6,093 nt of DNA, from the NCBI GenBank assembly GCA_947564305.1, contig CANOBT010000267.1, positions 1 to 6,093 of the forward strand. The letters run 5' to 3'. The position numbers and the translations under genes were made by a program. The DNA is from an uncultured Lachnospiraceae bacterium. Its GTDB lineage: Bacteria; Bacillota_A; Clostridia; Lachnospirales; Lachnospiraceae. Below, one piece after another: positions 1 to 6,031 of this stretch (its first letter is position 1; each line of letters opens with the position of its first letter). A model generated the notes under the pieces. The model was not told the DNA's origin, did not search any database, and saw only the letters and a program-made list of their open reading frames with translations.

Positions 1-1
1 C

Positions 2-181
2 GCAGATGACTGTATCTTCCAGGACAGCCATGACAGGACCGGCTCTACATACCAGGAGCTGTTAAGGCTGCTCACGCTCTGTGACGAAAGGAGCCTGTCC
101 GTTCTGGTGGCCACGGCCGCCGCCCTGACAGAAGGCAATCCCCATGCTGCCCCTTCCGATACGGAAGCCAGACAGACGTAG
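2..181 (+). CDS. 3' end of an unidentified gene (partial, start outside window)
   Basis: An open frame enters from the left edge and runs 59 codons to a TAG at 179-181, directly before a strong terminator hairpin, which fits the end of a real gene. The visible tail has a predicted amphipathic helical part (YQELLRLLTLCDERSLSVLV, then ATAAALTE) and a disordered end rich in Ala, Pro, Ser and Thr. The helical part loosely resembles the C-terminal segment that follows the DNA-binding domain in some small helix-turn-helix regulators. That is only an impression, because no DNA-binding domain is in view. GC is about 59% by hand count, clearly above the intergenic stretch that follows. The gene is convergent with the minus-strand operon. 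Function is not assigned. Confidence 0.55.
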   Translation, partial: ADDCIFQDSHDRTGSTYQELLRLLTLCDERSLSVLVATAAALTEGNPHAAPSDTEARQT

Positions 182-194
182 TATGGCGAAAAAA

Positions 195-240
195 AGAAAA
201 GCCAGCAGGTCAGACTGGTATCTGTGCCGCTGGCTTTTCT
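195..240. terminator. Bidirectional rho-independent terminator
   Basis: A perfect 12-bp inverted repeat (195-206 with 229-240, core GCCAGC/GCTGGC flanked by AAAA/TTTT) encloses 22 nt. Read on the minus strand, the loop can fold further into a 5-bp stem (CAGAU/GUCUG) capped by ACCA. The minus-strand transcript leaves the stem into a long U-rich run (194 down to about 188), so termination looks strongest for the operon. On the plus strand the right arm itself ends in TTTTCT, 14 nt after the partial gene, which suits it as well. The A-tail and T-tail on opposite sides of one stem are typical of terminators shared by convergent genes. Confidence 0.85.
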
Positions 241-241
241 A

Positions 242-608
242 TGTCATGCCCTATGAAAACGCTGTTTCCATACCTGTTGGTTGCTGTGCCTTAAGTTTCA
301 GCTAAATGGTACCGATATTTATAATTCCCCTTTTGTTGTCAGTCTTTTGCTGTACTTATCCTCCGTATAACTTTTCTTCGTATAATCATTATCCGTCTGC
401 ATAGACAATAGGGGTCCTGTTTTTCTTTGGATACATATCAAATTGCCCTACCAATATGCTACTTTTCATTATATATGCAAAGCCAGAAAAAACTTTGATT
501 TTTCCCAACTTACAGGTTTTTTCCCCGAAATACGGACATGGATCAACTTTATCGGCTTAAAATTCCATATTCTTCAGAATACAATCCTGCCAAATAAGCA
601 AACTGCCC
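242..608. other. AT-rich intergenic stretch with no convincing gene
   Basis: This is 367 bp between the terminator and the end of the operon; bases 421-480 are only about 28% GC by hand count. It is probably the long 3' untranslated part of the minus-strand operon, since no good terminator was seen between 608 and 242. Small structures are visible: an imperfect inverted repeat at 252-272 (TATG..CATA ends, one mismatch), a CGTATAA direct repeat at 364-370 and 379-385, and a short palindrome at 568-581 (TATTCT/AGAATA). A 27-codon minus-strand frame at 319-402 and a 63-codon plus-strand frame at 443-634 exist. Neither has a good ribosome binding site or recognisable content. Confidence 0.5.
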
Positions 609-1142
609 TTATGCAATCTGTTTCTCCAGAATAACCTTTACCATTCCATCCTCTATCTGGAAGAAAAACGGCATCCCCGGCTGCGAATCTTCATATGTTC
701 CAATATACTTCTGAAACTCCGCCGCATCCGTTGTGGTGTACTCCTCCGGGTAATCAGAACCAGTAAAATCGCCATTCCAATCAATAAAAGTATATATGGT
801 CTGCCCGTCCAGCTTCCATGTAACCGTTTCCTCATCTGGATTATATATATAATAGCCGTCCGGCATGTCCTCTTCCAAAAGGTTCAGCTCCTTTATCCGC
901 TCCATGTCATCATCCGTAATGAACTCAGCTATGTCTACTGTTATGGTACTATCTGTCATGCCTTTCAGGAACGCAGCAATATACTCCCCTCCGTTTTCAT
1001 CCATATAAGACGGATTTGCTGCCTGGGCATTTTTAGAATCTCTTTTCTTAAGCACAGCCACCGACAGGACTGCCACCACCGCAACCAGGACGATCCCTGT
1101 CACCACATAGATACCCATTCTTCTTTTTTCATTTCTGCTCAT
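609..1142 (-). CDS. Small membrane-anchored protein with acidic ectodomain, function unknown
   Basis: The protein has 177 residues. A short basic N-terminus (MSRNEKRR) is followed by one hydrophobic segment at about residues 10-31 and then a positively charged KKR. The remainder, about residues 40-177, is hydrophilic and rich in Asp and Glu, and should lie outside the cytoplasmic membrane. There is no lipobox cysteine, so it is probably an uncleaved anchor. The ectodomain has a dense run of aromatic and acidic residues (GYYIYNPDEE near 96-105, FIDWNGDF near 119-126, QPGMPFFFQIEDG near 154-166) that looks like a compact beta-rich fold. I recognise the style from uncharacterised Clostridia proteins but cannot name a family. 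The start is well fixed: AAAGGAGG at 1149-1156 lies 6 nt before the ATG and overlaps the stop codon of the upstream peptidase gene, implying translational coupling. It is the last gene of the operon. Confidence 0.85.
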   Translation of the reverse strand: MSRNEKRRMGIYVVTGIVLVAVVAVLSVAVLKKRDSKNAQAANPSYMDENGGEYIAAFLKGMTDSTITVDIAEFITDDDMERIKELNLLEEDMPDGYYIYNPDEETVTWKLDGQTIYTFIDWNGDFTGSDYPEEYTTTDAAEFQKYIGTYEDSQPGMPFFFQIEDGMVKVILEKQIA

Positions 1143-1148
1143 AACTGT

Positions 1149-1156
1149 CCTCCTTT
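1149..1156 (-). promoter_or_regulatory. Strong ribosome binding site overlapping the upstream stop codon
   Basis: On the minus strand this reads AAAGGAGG, 6 nt before the ATG at 1142. It shares bases with the TAA stop (1155-1157) of the C39-like peptidase gene. This is the best Shine-Dalgarno match in the window. The overlap suggests that the small membrane protein is translated together with the peptidase. Confidence 0.8.
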
Positions 1157-2135
1157 ACTTTTCATAAGCCCAGATTTTCTTAATCTGATCCTCTATTTCC
1201 TCAAAAGTCCACTCCCTCCTGCTCCTTGCCACACAGTTCGGGTCATTTACCCAAAACCCGCCGTCATCATAGCCATAAATGACAATAAAATGGCCGGACA
1301 CCGTAAAATCACCCTGCCCCATGGCACATACCAGTATCTTACCTTTATCCAGCGCCGCTTTTACGGCACGTTCTGTCATTCTTGGTTCTACGGCTTTGAT
1401 GCCATACATTTCAGGAAAATCCTCCATCAGCCCCCATGCGGTGCCTGTTCCGTTTACATAGTAGCCGTTCTCCATGGAATAGGCAGCTATCCTGTCAGGC
1501 GTGAGCGTCTCATCCCTTGTCAGGTAATACAAAATCATCGACAGGCAGGTGGGGCCGCATCCTGCAAGCCCGATACAGCTGTCCCCGCCATAAGGCTCAT
1601 ATCCCCATCGTGGGTCCCATTGAAGCAGCAGCGGACATTCCTGCTCCTTTTCCAGTTCTGTCAGACCTCCTGCCGTGTATTCGTTACCGTCCAGATAGCC
1701 CACCACAAAATCCTCCATCTCCGGATTATTTGCCAGGGCTGTCAGCATAACCTCCGGATATTGTGAACTGTTCCTGCAGATCGCCGCAATGCCCGTATTC
1801 TCTTTTCCCAATTCCTCCAGTCTTTGGATCGTTTCTGCCAAGGTACGCTGTACCGGCTTTTCCACGTTCATTATAGCAATGCTGCTGACATAATCCGTCT
1901 CCTCTTGCGGGCCAGCTTTTACTGAAGTTTCGATTCTGCCATATTGCAGCACTTCAATCCGCTTCAGAGCAGTCCGCATTTCTTCCAGTTCTGCCTTTAT
2001 GTCTCTGATGTGGAACACAAGTACAGCAATAGCGGCCACCGTTGCAAGGAGAAGCAGCCTGTTTCCTGTCTGCCCTTTTTTCCTATATTCCACCCGCCTC
2101 CTTTTCATTTCCTGGTTTCTTCCGCTGTTCCTCAT
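1155..2135 (-). CDS. Membrane-anchored C39-like cysteine peptidase
   Basis: This 326-residue protein is likely an extracytoplasmic cysteine peptidase of the C39-like (Peptidase_C39_2) type. A basic N-terminus (residues 1-25) precedes one membrane segment at about 26-42, then a short charged helix (about 47-62). A helical linker at about 95-148 contains the YPEVMLTALANNPEMEDFVV stretch that often precedes this domain in Clostridia. The catalytic domain spans about 166-326. The expected active-site residues are all visible: Gln172 (LLQWDPRWG, oxyanion), Cys193 (AGCGPT), His282 (SGHFIVIYGYD) and Asp298 (WVNDPN). By the positive-inside rule the catalytic part faces outward, unlike the cytosolic C39 leader peptidases fused to bacteriocin exporters. 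A GGGAG at 2144-2148, 8 nt before the ATG, supports the start. It sits 36 bp after the MacB-like permease. Candidate substrates are a secreted peptide, a surface protein or cell-wall cross-links; none is shown by the sequence. Confidence 0.88.
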   Translation of the reverse strand: MRNSGRNQEMKRRRVEYRKKGQTGNRLLLLATVAAIAVLVFHIRDIKAELEEMRTALKRIEVLQYGRIETSVKAGPQEETDYVSSIAIMNVEKPVQRTLAETIQRLEELGKENTGIAAICRNSSQYPEVMLTALANNPEMEDFVVGYLDGNEYTAGGLTELEKEQECPLLLQWDPRWGYEPYGGDSCIGLAGCGPTCLSMILYYLTRDETLTPDRIAAYSMENGYYVNGTGTAWGLMEDFPEMYGIKAVEPRMTERAVKAALDKGKILVCAMGQGDFTVSGHFIVIYGYDDGGFWVNDPNCVARSRREWTFEEIEDQIKKIWAYEK

Positions 2136-2171
2136 TTCCGCTTCTCCCTAAAATAATCGAAACCTATCCTG

Positions 2172-3254
2172 CTAACACCTTATTTCCCTATCAGGCTTTT
2201 GGGCAAATATACATAACGAAAAGAAATAAAAATACACTGCTGCAGAAAGGATAGAAACCAAATTCCAATGTGGCAATAGCGGCATATTATCTAATCCTGC
2301 ACCAATAAGCAGATAAAAATCCATCATACCATAAAATATTTCTCTCCAACTGCCTCCCAGCAATTCATAGCTCGGCGGCACACACCATGCAATTTCCACA
2401 GCTTTCCATAACAGAACTATCCCTATGCAAGCTCCCAGAACCTGTAACACACTGATGCTGATCCATTTCGTGTCCATATTCCCATCCTGCCTAAATGCCT
2501 TTATTCGTGGAATGCACTTCTTCCATTTCCATACCGATCTGCAGGCAAGAAATACTGCATATCCCCCTGCTATTATCAGCAGAGAAAAGAACCTCTGCTC
2601 AAAAACACCCTTTATCAGATCTATCTGCATGAGCTTGAGCGTTTCTATGGGATACCCCACTTTCTTCATCACTAATGCCGCATCAGCCAGGTTAGGGAAC
2701 CTGCACCATATCTGGCTGATTTCCAAACTCGACATACCCAAAAGATCCTTTGTGGAATATGGTATATATATTCCTGATTCTTCCTCTTCCCTCCCCGCCA
2801 TGATTCCTATTATCTGATAGGGCACCTCATTGAGAAAAACTGTTTCTCCCACACATTCCCGGTTCCCAAAAAGTTGAATTGCCGCCGCCTCATTGAGCAC
2901 CATTAACGCCAGCTTCCTGTCTATCTGCATACCATTAAAAAAGGCTCCTTCCTGCATGTGGGTATTTGTAAAGAATGCGTAGTTTTCGTTGGTCAGGAAG
3001 ACAGGAATTTCCTCCCTGCGAAAACCATTTGACACATCAGGGTAAACCTGCTGCGTATAGGTCAGGTCAATACCCTCCTTCTCAATATTGGCAATGTCGG
3101 TTTCCGTAAAAATCCTGTCATCACGTTGGGATGATAATGCATATACCCCATCGCATACCGCACTCTGCATTTTCAGCCAGGACAACAGGCAGATTCCTGC
3201 TGCTCCCACTAGAATAAGCAACACCAGCCATTTCCTTCCGAATATTCTTTTCAT
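2172..3254 (-). CDS. MacB/FtsX-like ABC transporter permease
   Basis: This 360-residue membrane protein has the layout of the MacB/FtsX (type VII ABC) permeases. TM1 is at about 8-26, a large extracytoplasmic domain spans about 30-215, and three more TMs lie at about 222-240, 265-289 and 332-352. The ectodomain resembles the MacB periplasmic core domain: a region near 108-133 (RKLALMVLNEAAAIQLFG and following) matches the usual 'vvlse..A..lFg....iG..v.l', followed by EVPYQIIGIM at 143-152 matching the 'y.ViGv' step. Members work as dimers with a separate ATPase and transmit force to, or move substrates with, a membrane-fusion adaptor. The adaptor gene is immediately upstream and overlaps by 4 bp (ATGA), as expected for partners. 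A GGGAG (3265-3269) lies 10 nt before the ATG. The C-terminal TM region is diverged, and no ATPase gene is adjacent. The transported substrate is unknown. Confidence 0.82.
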   Translation of the reverse strand: MKRIFGRKWLVLLILVGAAGICLLSWLKMQSAVCDGVYALSSQRDDRIFTETDIANIEKEGIDLTYTQQVYPDVSNGFRREEIPVFLTNENYAFFTNTHMQEGAFFNGMQIDRKLALMVLNEAAAIQLFGNRECVGETVFLNEVPYQIIGIMAGREEEESGIYIPYSTKDLLGMSSLEISQIWCRFPNLADAALVMKKVGYPIETLKLMQIDLIKGVFEQRFFSLLIIAGGYAVFLACRSVWKWKKCIPRIKAFRQDGNMDTKWISISVLQVLGACIGIVLLWKAVEIAWCVPPSYELLGGSWREIFYGMMDFYLLIGAGLDNMPLLPHWNLVSILSAAVYFYFFSLCIFAQKPDREIRC

Positions 3255-4183
3255 CGTGTGCCATCTCCCTCGTAAAATACGTTGCTCCCATCCGCAATTT
3301 CACTTGTAGATGCTATGATGACAAGCTCATCTGTCGGCAGCCCCCTTACTGCACAGTAGGCTTCATCTGAACCCAGTAAATCCACGGACATCCTGTGGGC
3401 CTTGTATCCTTCCCCCAGTACACTGTTATTCTCCTGTACCACCAGGACATAATAGCCTGTTGCATCTTTGCACAGTGCCGTTGCCGGAATAAGCGTATCA
3501 TACAGCTCGCCGTCTTCCCTAATGGCTATTTTCACCCGCTCCCCTGCCAGAGATGCATCAGCACTCCTCACTGTGATATTTACTTTATAACCTTGCAGAT
3601 TCTGGCTGTCATAGCCAAAGATGGAGCTGATTTCCCCCTCCACCGATTCGTTCTGATCCACAAGTTCCAGCACCGGCACGCTTTCCATGCTGATATGTTC
3701 AAACTGTTCCTCGCTGATGATCAGGCTGCATACCCATTCTTCCGACTTTTCAGCAATCTCATACAAAACCGTATTCTGCATGGAGGACACATATATCCCT
3801 TTGCTTACGCCAATCCATGAGATAATCCCGTCTTTATCCGACCTGACATCATACATTTCCCCTGTCCCGCTCCGTTCAACCCTCATCAGGGTCTGGCCCG
3901 CCTTTACCTCATCCCCCACATCCACCAGTATCTCCCTTATCTTGCCATCGATGTCTACATAGATAGATTCTGTGTACGCATAGGTAAATTCCGAAGTTCC
4001 TTCCACTGTAAAGCTAAGCCTGCCCTGTCTGGGCAATGCTGCCGTTACCACTGGAAGCCGGTAGTTATAAAAGGATTTTGAAAAAAACGTCAGTGCCAAT
4101 AAAACAACGGCTAAAACTACAAATATTTTCTTAAATCTTTTTTTCTTTTGATATGCTCTTTTTTCATTTTCTGCCTTATCCAT
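3251..4183 (-). CDS. HlyD/YknX-like membrane-fusion adaptor protein
   Basis: This is an adaptor for an ABC exporter or mechanotransmitter, anchored in the membrane with its body outside. Using the ATG at 4183 it has 310 residues. A Lys-rich cytoplasmic start precedes one TM (about 20-37), then a lipoyl-type half motif (about 80-104, DGKIREILVDVGDEVKAGQ), then its second half (about 112-146, DGIISWIGVSKGIYVSS). Beta-barrel-like and membrane-proximal domains fill about 150-310. The long alpha-helical hairpin normally inserted between the lipoyl halves is absent; only some 8-10 residues join them. I chose 4183 because AAAGGA (4191-4196) lies 7 nt before it. The longer frame reaches ATG 4210 or TTG 4225 without a good ribosome binding site and would add up to 14 residues. 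The stop overlaps the start of the MacB-like permease, marking them as a functional pair. Confidence 0.82.
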   Translation of the reverse strand: MDKAENEKRAYQKKKRFKKIFVVLAVVLLALTFFSKSFYNYRLPVVTAALPRQGRLSFTVEGTSEFTYAYTESIYVDIDGKIREILVDVGDEVKAGQTLMRVERSGTGEMYDVRSDKDGIISWIGVSKGIYVSSMQNTVLYEIAEKSEEWVCSLIISEEQFEHISMESVPVLELVDQNESVEGEISSIFGYDSQNLQGYKVNITVRSADASLAGERVKIAIREDGELYDTLIPATALCKDATGYYVLVVQENNSVLGEGYKAHRMSVDLLGSDEAYCAVRGLPTDELVIIASTSEIADGSNVFYEGDGTR

Positions 4184-4190
4184 TTTCCAT

Positions 4191-4196
4191 TCCTTT
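4191..4196 (-). promoter_or_regulatory. Ribosome binding site that decides the adaptor start
   Basis: On the minus strand this reads AAAGGA, 7 nt before the ATG at 4183. Upstream in-frame candidates (ATG at 4210 and TTG at 4225) have only weak purine runs before them, so this site favours the shorter protein. Confidence 0.6.
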
Positions 4197-4253
4197 CGTC
4201 TTTCTATCATATTCCCACGGCGCAAAGATTCCGGTGATGCCTTAAAATTCTTA

Positions 4254-5111
4254 TCACCCTTTCAGCCCCGTAATGGCAATTCCGTTTTTTAGATACTCCT
4301 GCCCATAAAGCAACACCAAAAGTACCGGCAGCGCATAGAAACAAGAGCCGGCAAATGCAATTCCTAATTCGCCGCTGTTAATCTTTGCAAGAAAAATGGA
4401 TAACGGCTGGGCTTCTGAGTTCTGTATGAATATGACTGCCTGATCCACCAGATTCCAGTAGTCTAAAAGGGTAAGCATTGCCACTGCCGCAATCCCATGC
4501 TTTACCATTGGCAGCACCACCCATAAAAATATTTTTCCATGCCCTGCCCCATCCACCTTTGCCGCCTCAATATAAGCATCCGGCATACTTTTCATAAACT
4601 GCCGTAAAAGGAATACCCCCAGCGGATTGAAGATACCGGGCAGGATAACGGCAAGGTAGCTGTCCGTAATGCCCATCCAGTCCGCTACCATATAATTAGG
4701 CATCAAAGTTACCTGCAGCGGCAAAAGCATAACGATAATGTACAGAAAGAACAGGCCCTCCTTCCCCCGGAACTTCAAAACAGTGAATGCATATGCTGCA
4801 GGAGCCGACACCAATATCTGTCCAAGTACAATCGGCACCACAATCTTCACAGAATTCCAGAACATATGCAGATACACCGGGCTGTCAAATAACAGGGCGG
4901 CATATTGTGACAACGTTGCCTTTTTGGGCACGACATCCATATCAACATATTCATCTGCTGCCAGGCTGCCTGTAGAGTAATTGTTTTCTACTTCTCTGCT
5001 TCCCATGAGAGAATTAGTAAAAGTGATGACCAGCGGCATCATGTAAAATACTACAATTACAATAAATAATACATATAAAATTTTTCTTTTCATTGTCCCG
5101 ATTTTTTTCAT
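4254..5111 (-). CDS. Carbohydrate-type ABC importer permease, MalG/UgpE family
   Basis: This 285-residue inner-membrane permease is the second half of a CUT1-type heterodimer, with about six TMs (near 11-31, 80-105, 118-138, 148-170, 203-220, 255-275). Family hallmarks are visible: LSQYAALLF and the FWNSVKIVV segment near 67-92, the ILPGIFNPLGVFLLRQFMKS stretch at 156-175, and the EAA cytoplasmic loop EAAKVDGAG at 182-190, which docks on the ATPase. It ends in a typical ITGLKG tail. The loop continues IFLWVVLPMVKHG, so the second proline common in this family is replaced. Such permeases import sugars, oligosaccharides or glycerol-phosphate derivatives with an extracellular binding lipoprotein; specificity cannot be read here. 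AAAGGA (5118-5123) sits 6 nt before the ATG. The gene starts 44 bp after its partner permease and ends 70 bp before the adaptor. Confidence 0.9.
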   Translation of the reverse strand: MKKIGTMKRKILYVLFIVIVVFYMMPLVITFTNSLMGSREVENNYSTGSLAADEYVDMDVVPKKATLSQYAALLFDSPVYLHMFWNSVKIVVPIVLGQILVSAPAAYAFTVLKFRGKEGLFFLYIIVMLLPLQVTLMPNYMVADWMGITDSYLAVILPGIFNPLGVFLLRQFMKSMPDAYIEAAKVDGAGHGKIFLWVVLPMVKHGIAAVAMLTLLDYWNLVDQAVIFIQNSEAQPLSIFLAKINSGELGIAFAGSCFYALPVLLVLLYGQEYLKNGIAITGLKG

Positions 5112-5155
5112 GTTATTTCCTTTCTGCTGTGCCAGACGAAGAAAACTTTCTCACA

Positions 5156-6031
5156 CTAATAATGCAGATTCTCCGAAAACTTCCTCTCTGCCCGGAATAT
5201 GCAAACCACAAACAATACAATGACTATCGTAAGGATATAAGTCGCACTGACCAGCTTTGAGTAATTCAGGGAGAGGAACATATTATTCATATAATGCTGC
5301 AGGACATACAGGCTGTCCGGAGGGTACTCTCCTGTAATAATATAAATCTCCTTAAAAACCTTAAATGAATTCACAAATGTCATGATCAGCACCAGAAACG
5401 TAGTCGGCGCCAGGTATACATAAGTGATATTTCTGAACTTCCAGAACCTCCCCGCCCCTTCCACATCAGCGCACTCATAATATTCTTCCGGGATGCTGCT
5501 TAATCCGCTTATGAACAGCGCCATGTTATATCCAATATTTTTCCAGATGAATATGATGACCATTACCATCATTCCATAACTGCCCTCCAGCCAGTCTATA
5601 CTCTCCACATGGAAAACTGACAGAAATCTGTTCAGCGTTCCATGAAGCCCAAAGAAATTTTCCCAGAAAAACGCGGATGTGGCAGAGGGAATCGCCAGAG
5701 GTATCAGAAAAAACAGACTGAAATAATTGAAATATGCCTTCATTTTCCTGACAACAAAAGCAACACACAGGGAAAGAACCACATTCAACGGAATGCTGAC
5801 TGCCATAAACCATGCTGTATTCTTCAGCCCTCTCAAGAAATAGATGTTTTGGAACAATGCCTTATAATTCTGCAGCCCGCAAAACTTTCCGTTCACCGGA
5901 TTATCCACGACAGAATAGAAAAAGGACAGCAGAAACGGAATCAGGTAAAAGAAACAAAACCCTGCCAGACTGATAAGCAGCATAATGCATGGCAGCATTT
6001 TATTTAGTTTCCATTCGTTTTTTCTTCTCAT
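5156..6031 (-). CDS. Carbohydrate-type ABC importer permease, MalF/UgpA family
   Basis: This 291-residue permease is the first half of the CUT1 pair, with about six TMs (near 12-40, 72-95, 103-122, 152-175, 203-225, 262-280). The family signature CGLQNYKALF with the following LKNTAWF (about 51-75) is clear. The EAA loop is present but diverged: ECADVEGAG at 186-194, with Cys for the second Ala and Glu for the usual Asp, followed by ITYVYLAPT where most members have a Leu-Pro pair. It is expected to pair with the downstream MalG-type permease and a shared ATPase to import a sugar-like solute delivered by a binding protein. Neither the ATPase nor the binding protein is in the window; they may be upstream. 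An AGGAG (6039-6043) lies 7 nt before the ATG. It is the first complete gene of the visible operon. Confidence 0.9.
   Translation of the reverse strand: MRRKNEWKLNKMLPCIMLLISLAGFCFFYLIPFLLSFFYSVVDNPVNGKFCGLQNYKALFQNIYFLRGLKNTAWFMAVSIPLNVVLSLCVAFVVRKMKAYFNYFSLFFLIPLAIPSATSAFFWENFFGLHGTLNRFLSVFHVESIDWLEGSYGMMVMVIIFIWKNIGYNMALFISGLSSIPEEYYECADVEGAGRFWKFRNITYVYLAPTTFLVLIMTFVNSFKVFKEIYIITGEYPPDSLYVLQHYMNNMFLSLNYSKLVSATYILTIVIVLFVVCIFRAERKFSENLHY

Noticed and set aside
364..385. CGTATAA repeated at 364-370 and 379-385, with a TATAAT-like match at 381-386
   Set aside because: Only two short copies occur, no -35 element is suitably placed on the plus strand, and no gene follows. Chance is likely in AT-rich DNA.
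443..634. 63-codon plus-strand ORF at the operon's 3' side
   Set aside because: It lies in AT-rich sequence, overlaps the end of a well-supported opposite gene, has no clear ribosome binding site and reads like translated noise.
1290..1766. 158-codon plus-strand ORF opposite the C39-like peptidase
   Set aside because: It is antisense to a gene with an intact catalytic motif set. Its Cys/His/Arg/Pro-rich product is typical of a shadow frame.
3395..3820. 141-codon plus-strand ORF opposite the adaptor gene
   Set aside because: It lies fully inside the adaptor gene on the other strand, with no recognisable domain and no supporting ribosome binding site.
1155..4183. Reading the locus as a class II bacteriocin or lanthipeptide export cluster
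   Set aside because: There is no fused C39-ABC transporter, no precursor with a GG leader and no modification enzyme in the window. The C39-like domain is outward-facing and separate.
4205..4210. TATGAT on the minus strand before the adaptor gene (possible -10 box)
   Set aside because: There is no -35-like hexamer at suitable spacing, and it overlaps an in-frame ATG, so an internal promoter is not convincing.
5642..6007. 121-codon plus-strand ORF opposite the MalF-type permease
   Set aside because: It is antisense to a clear permease; the Lys/Gln-rich content reflects the complement of hydrophobic codons.
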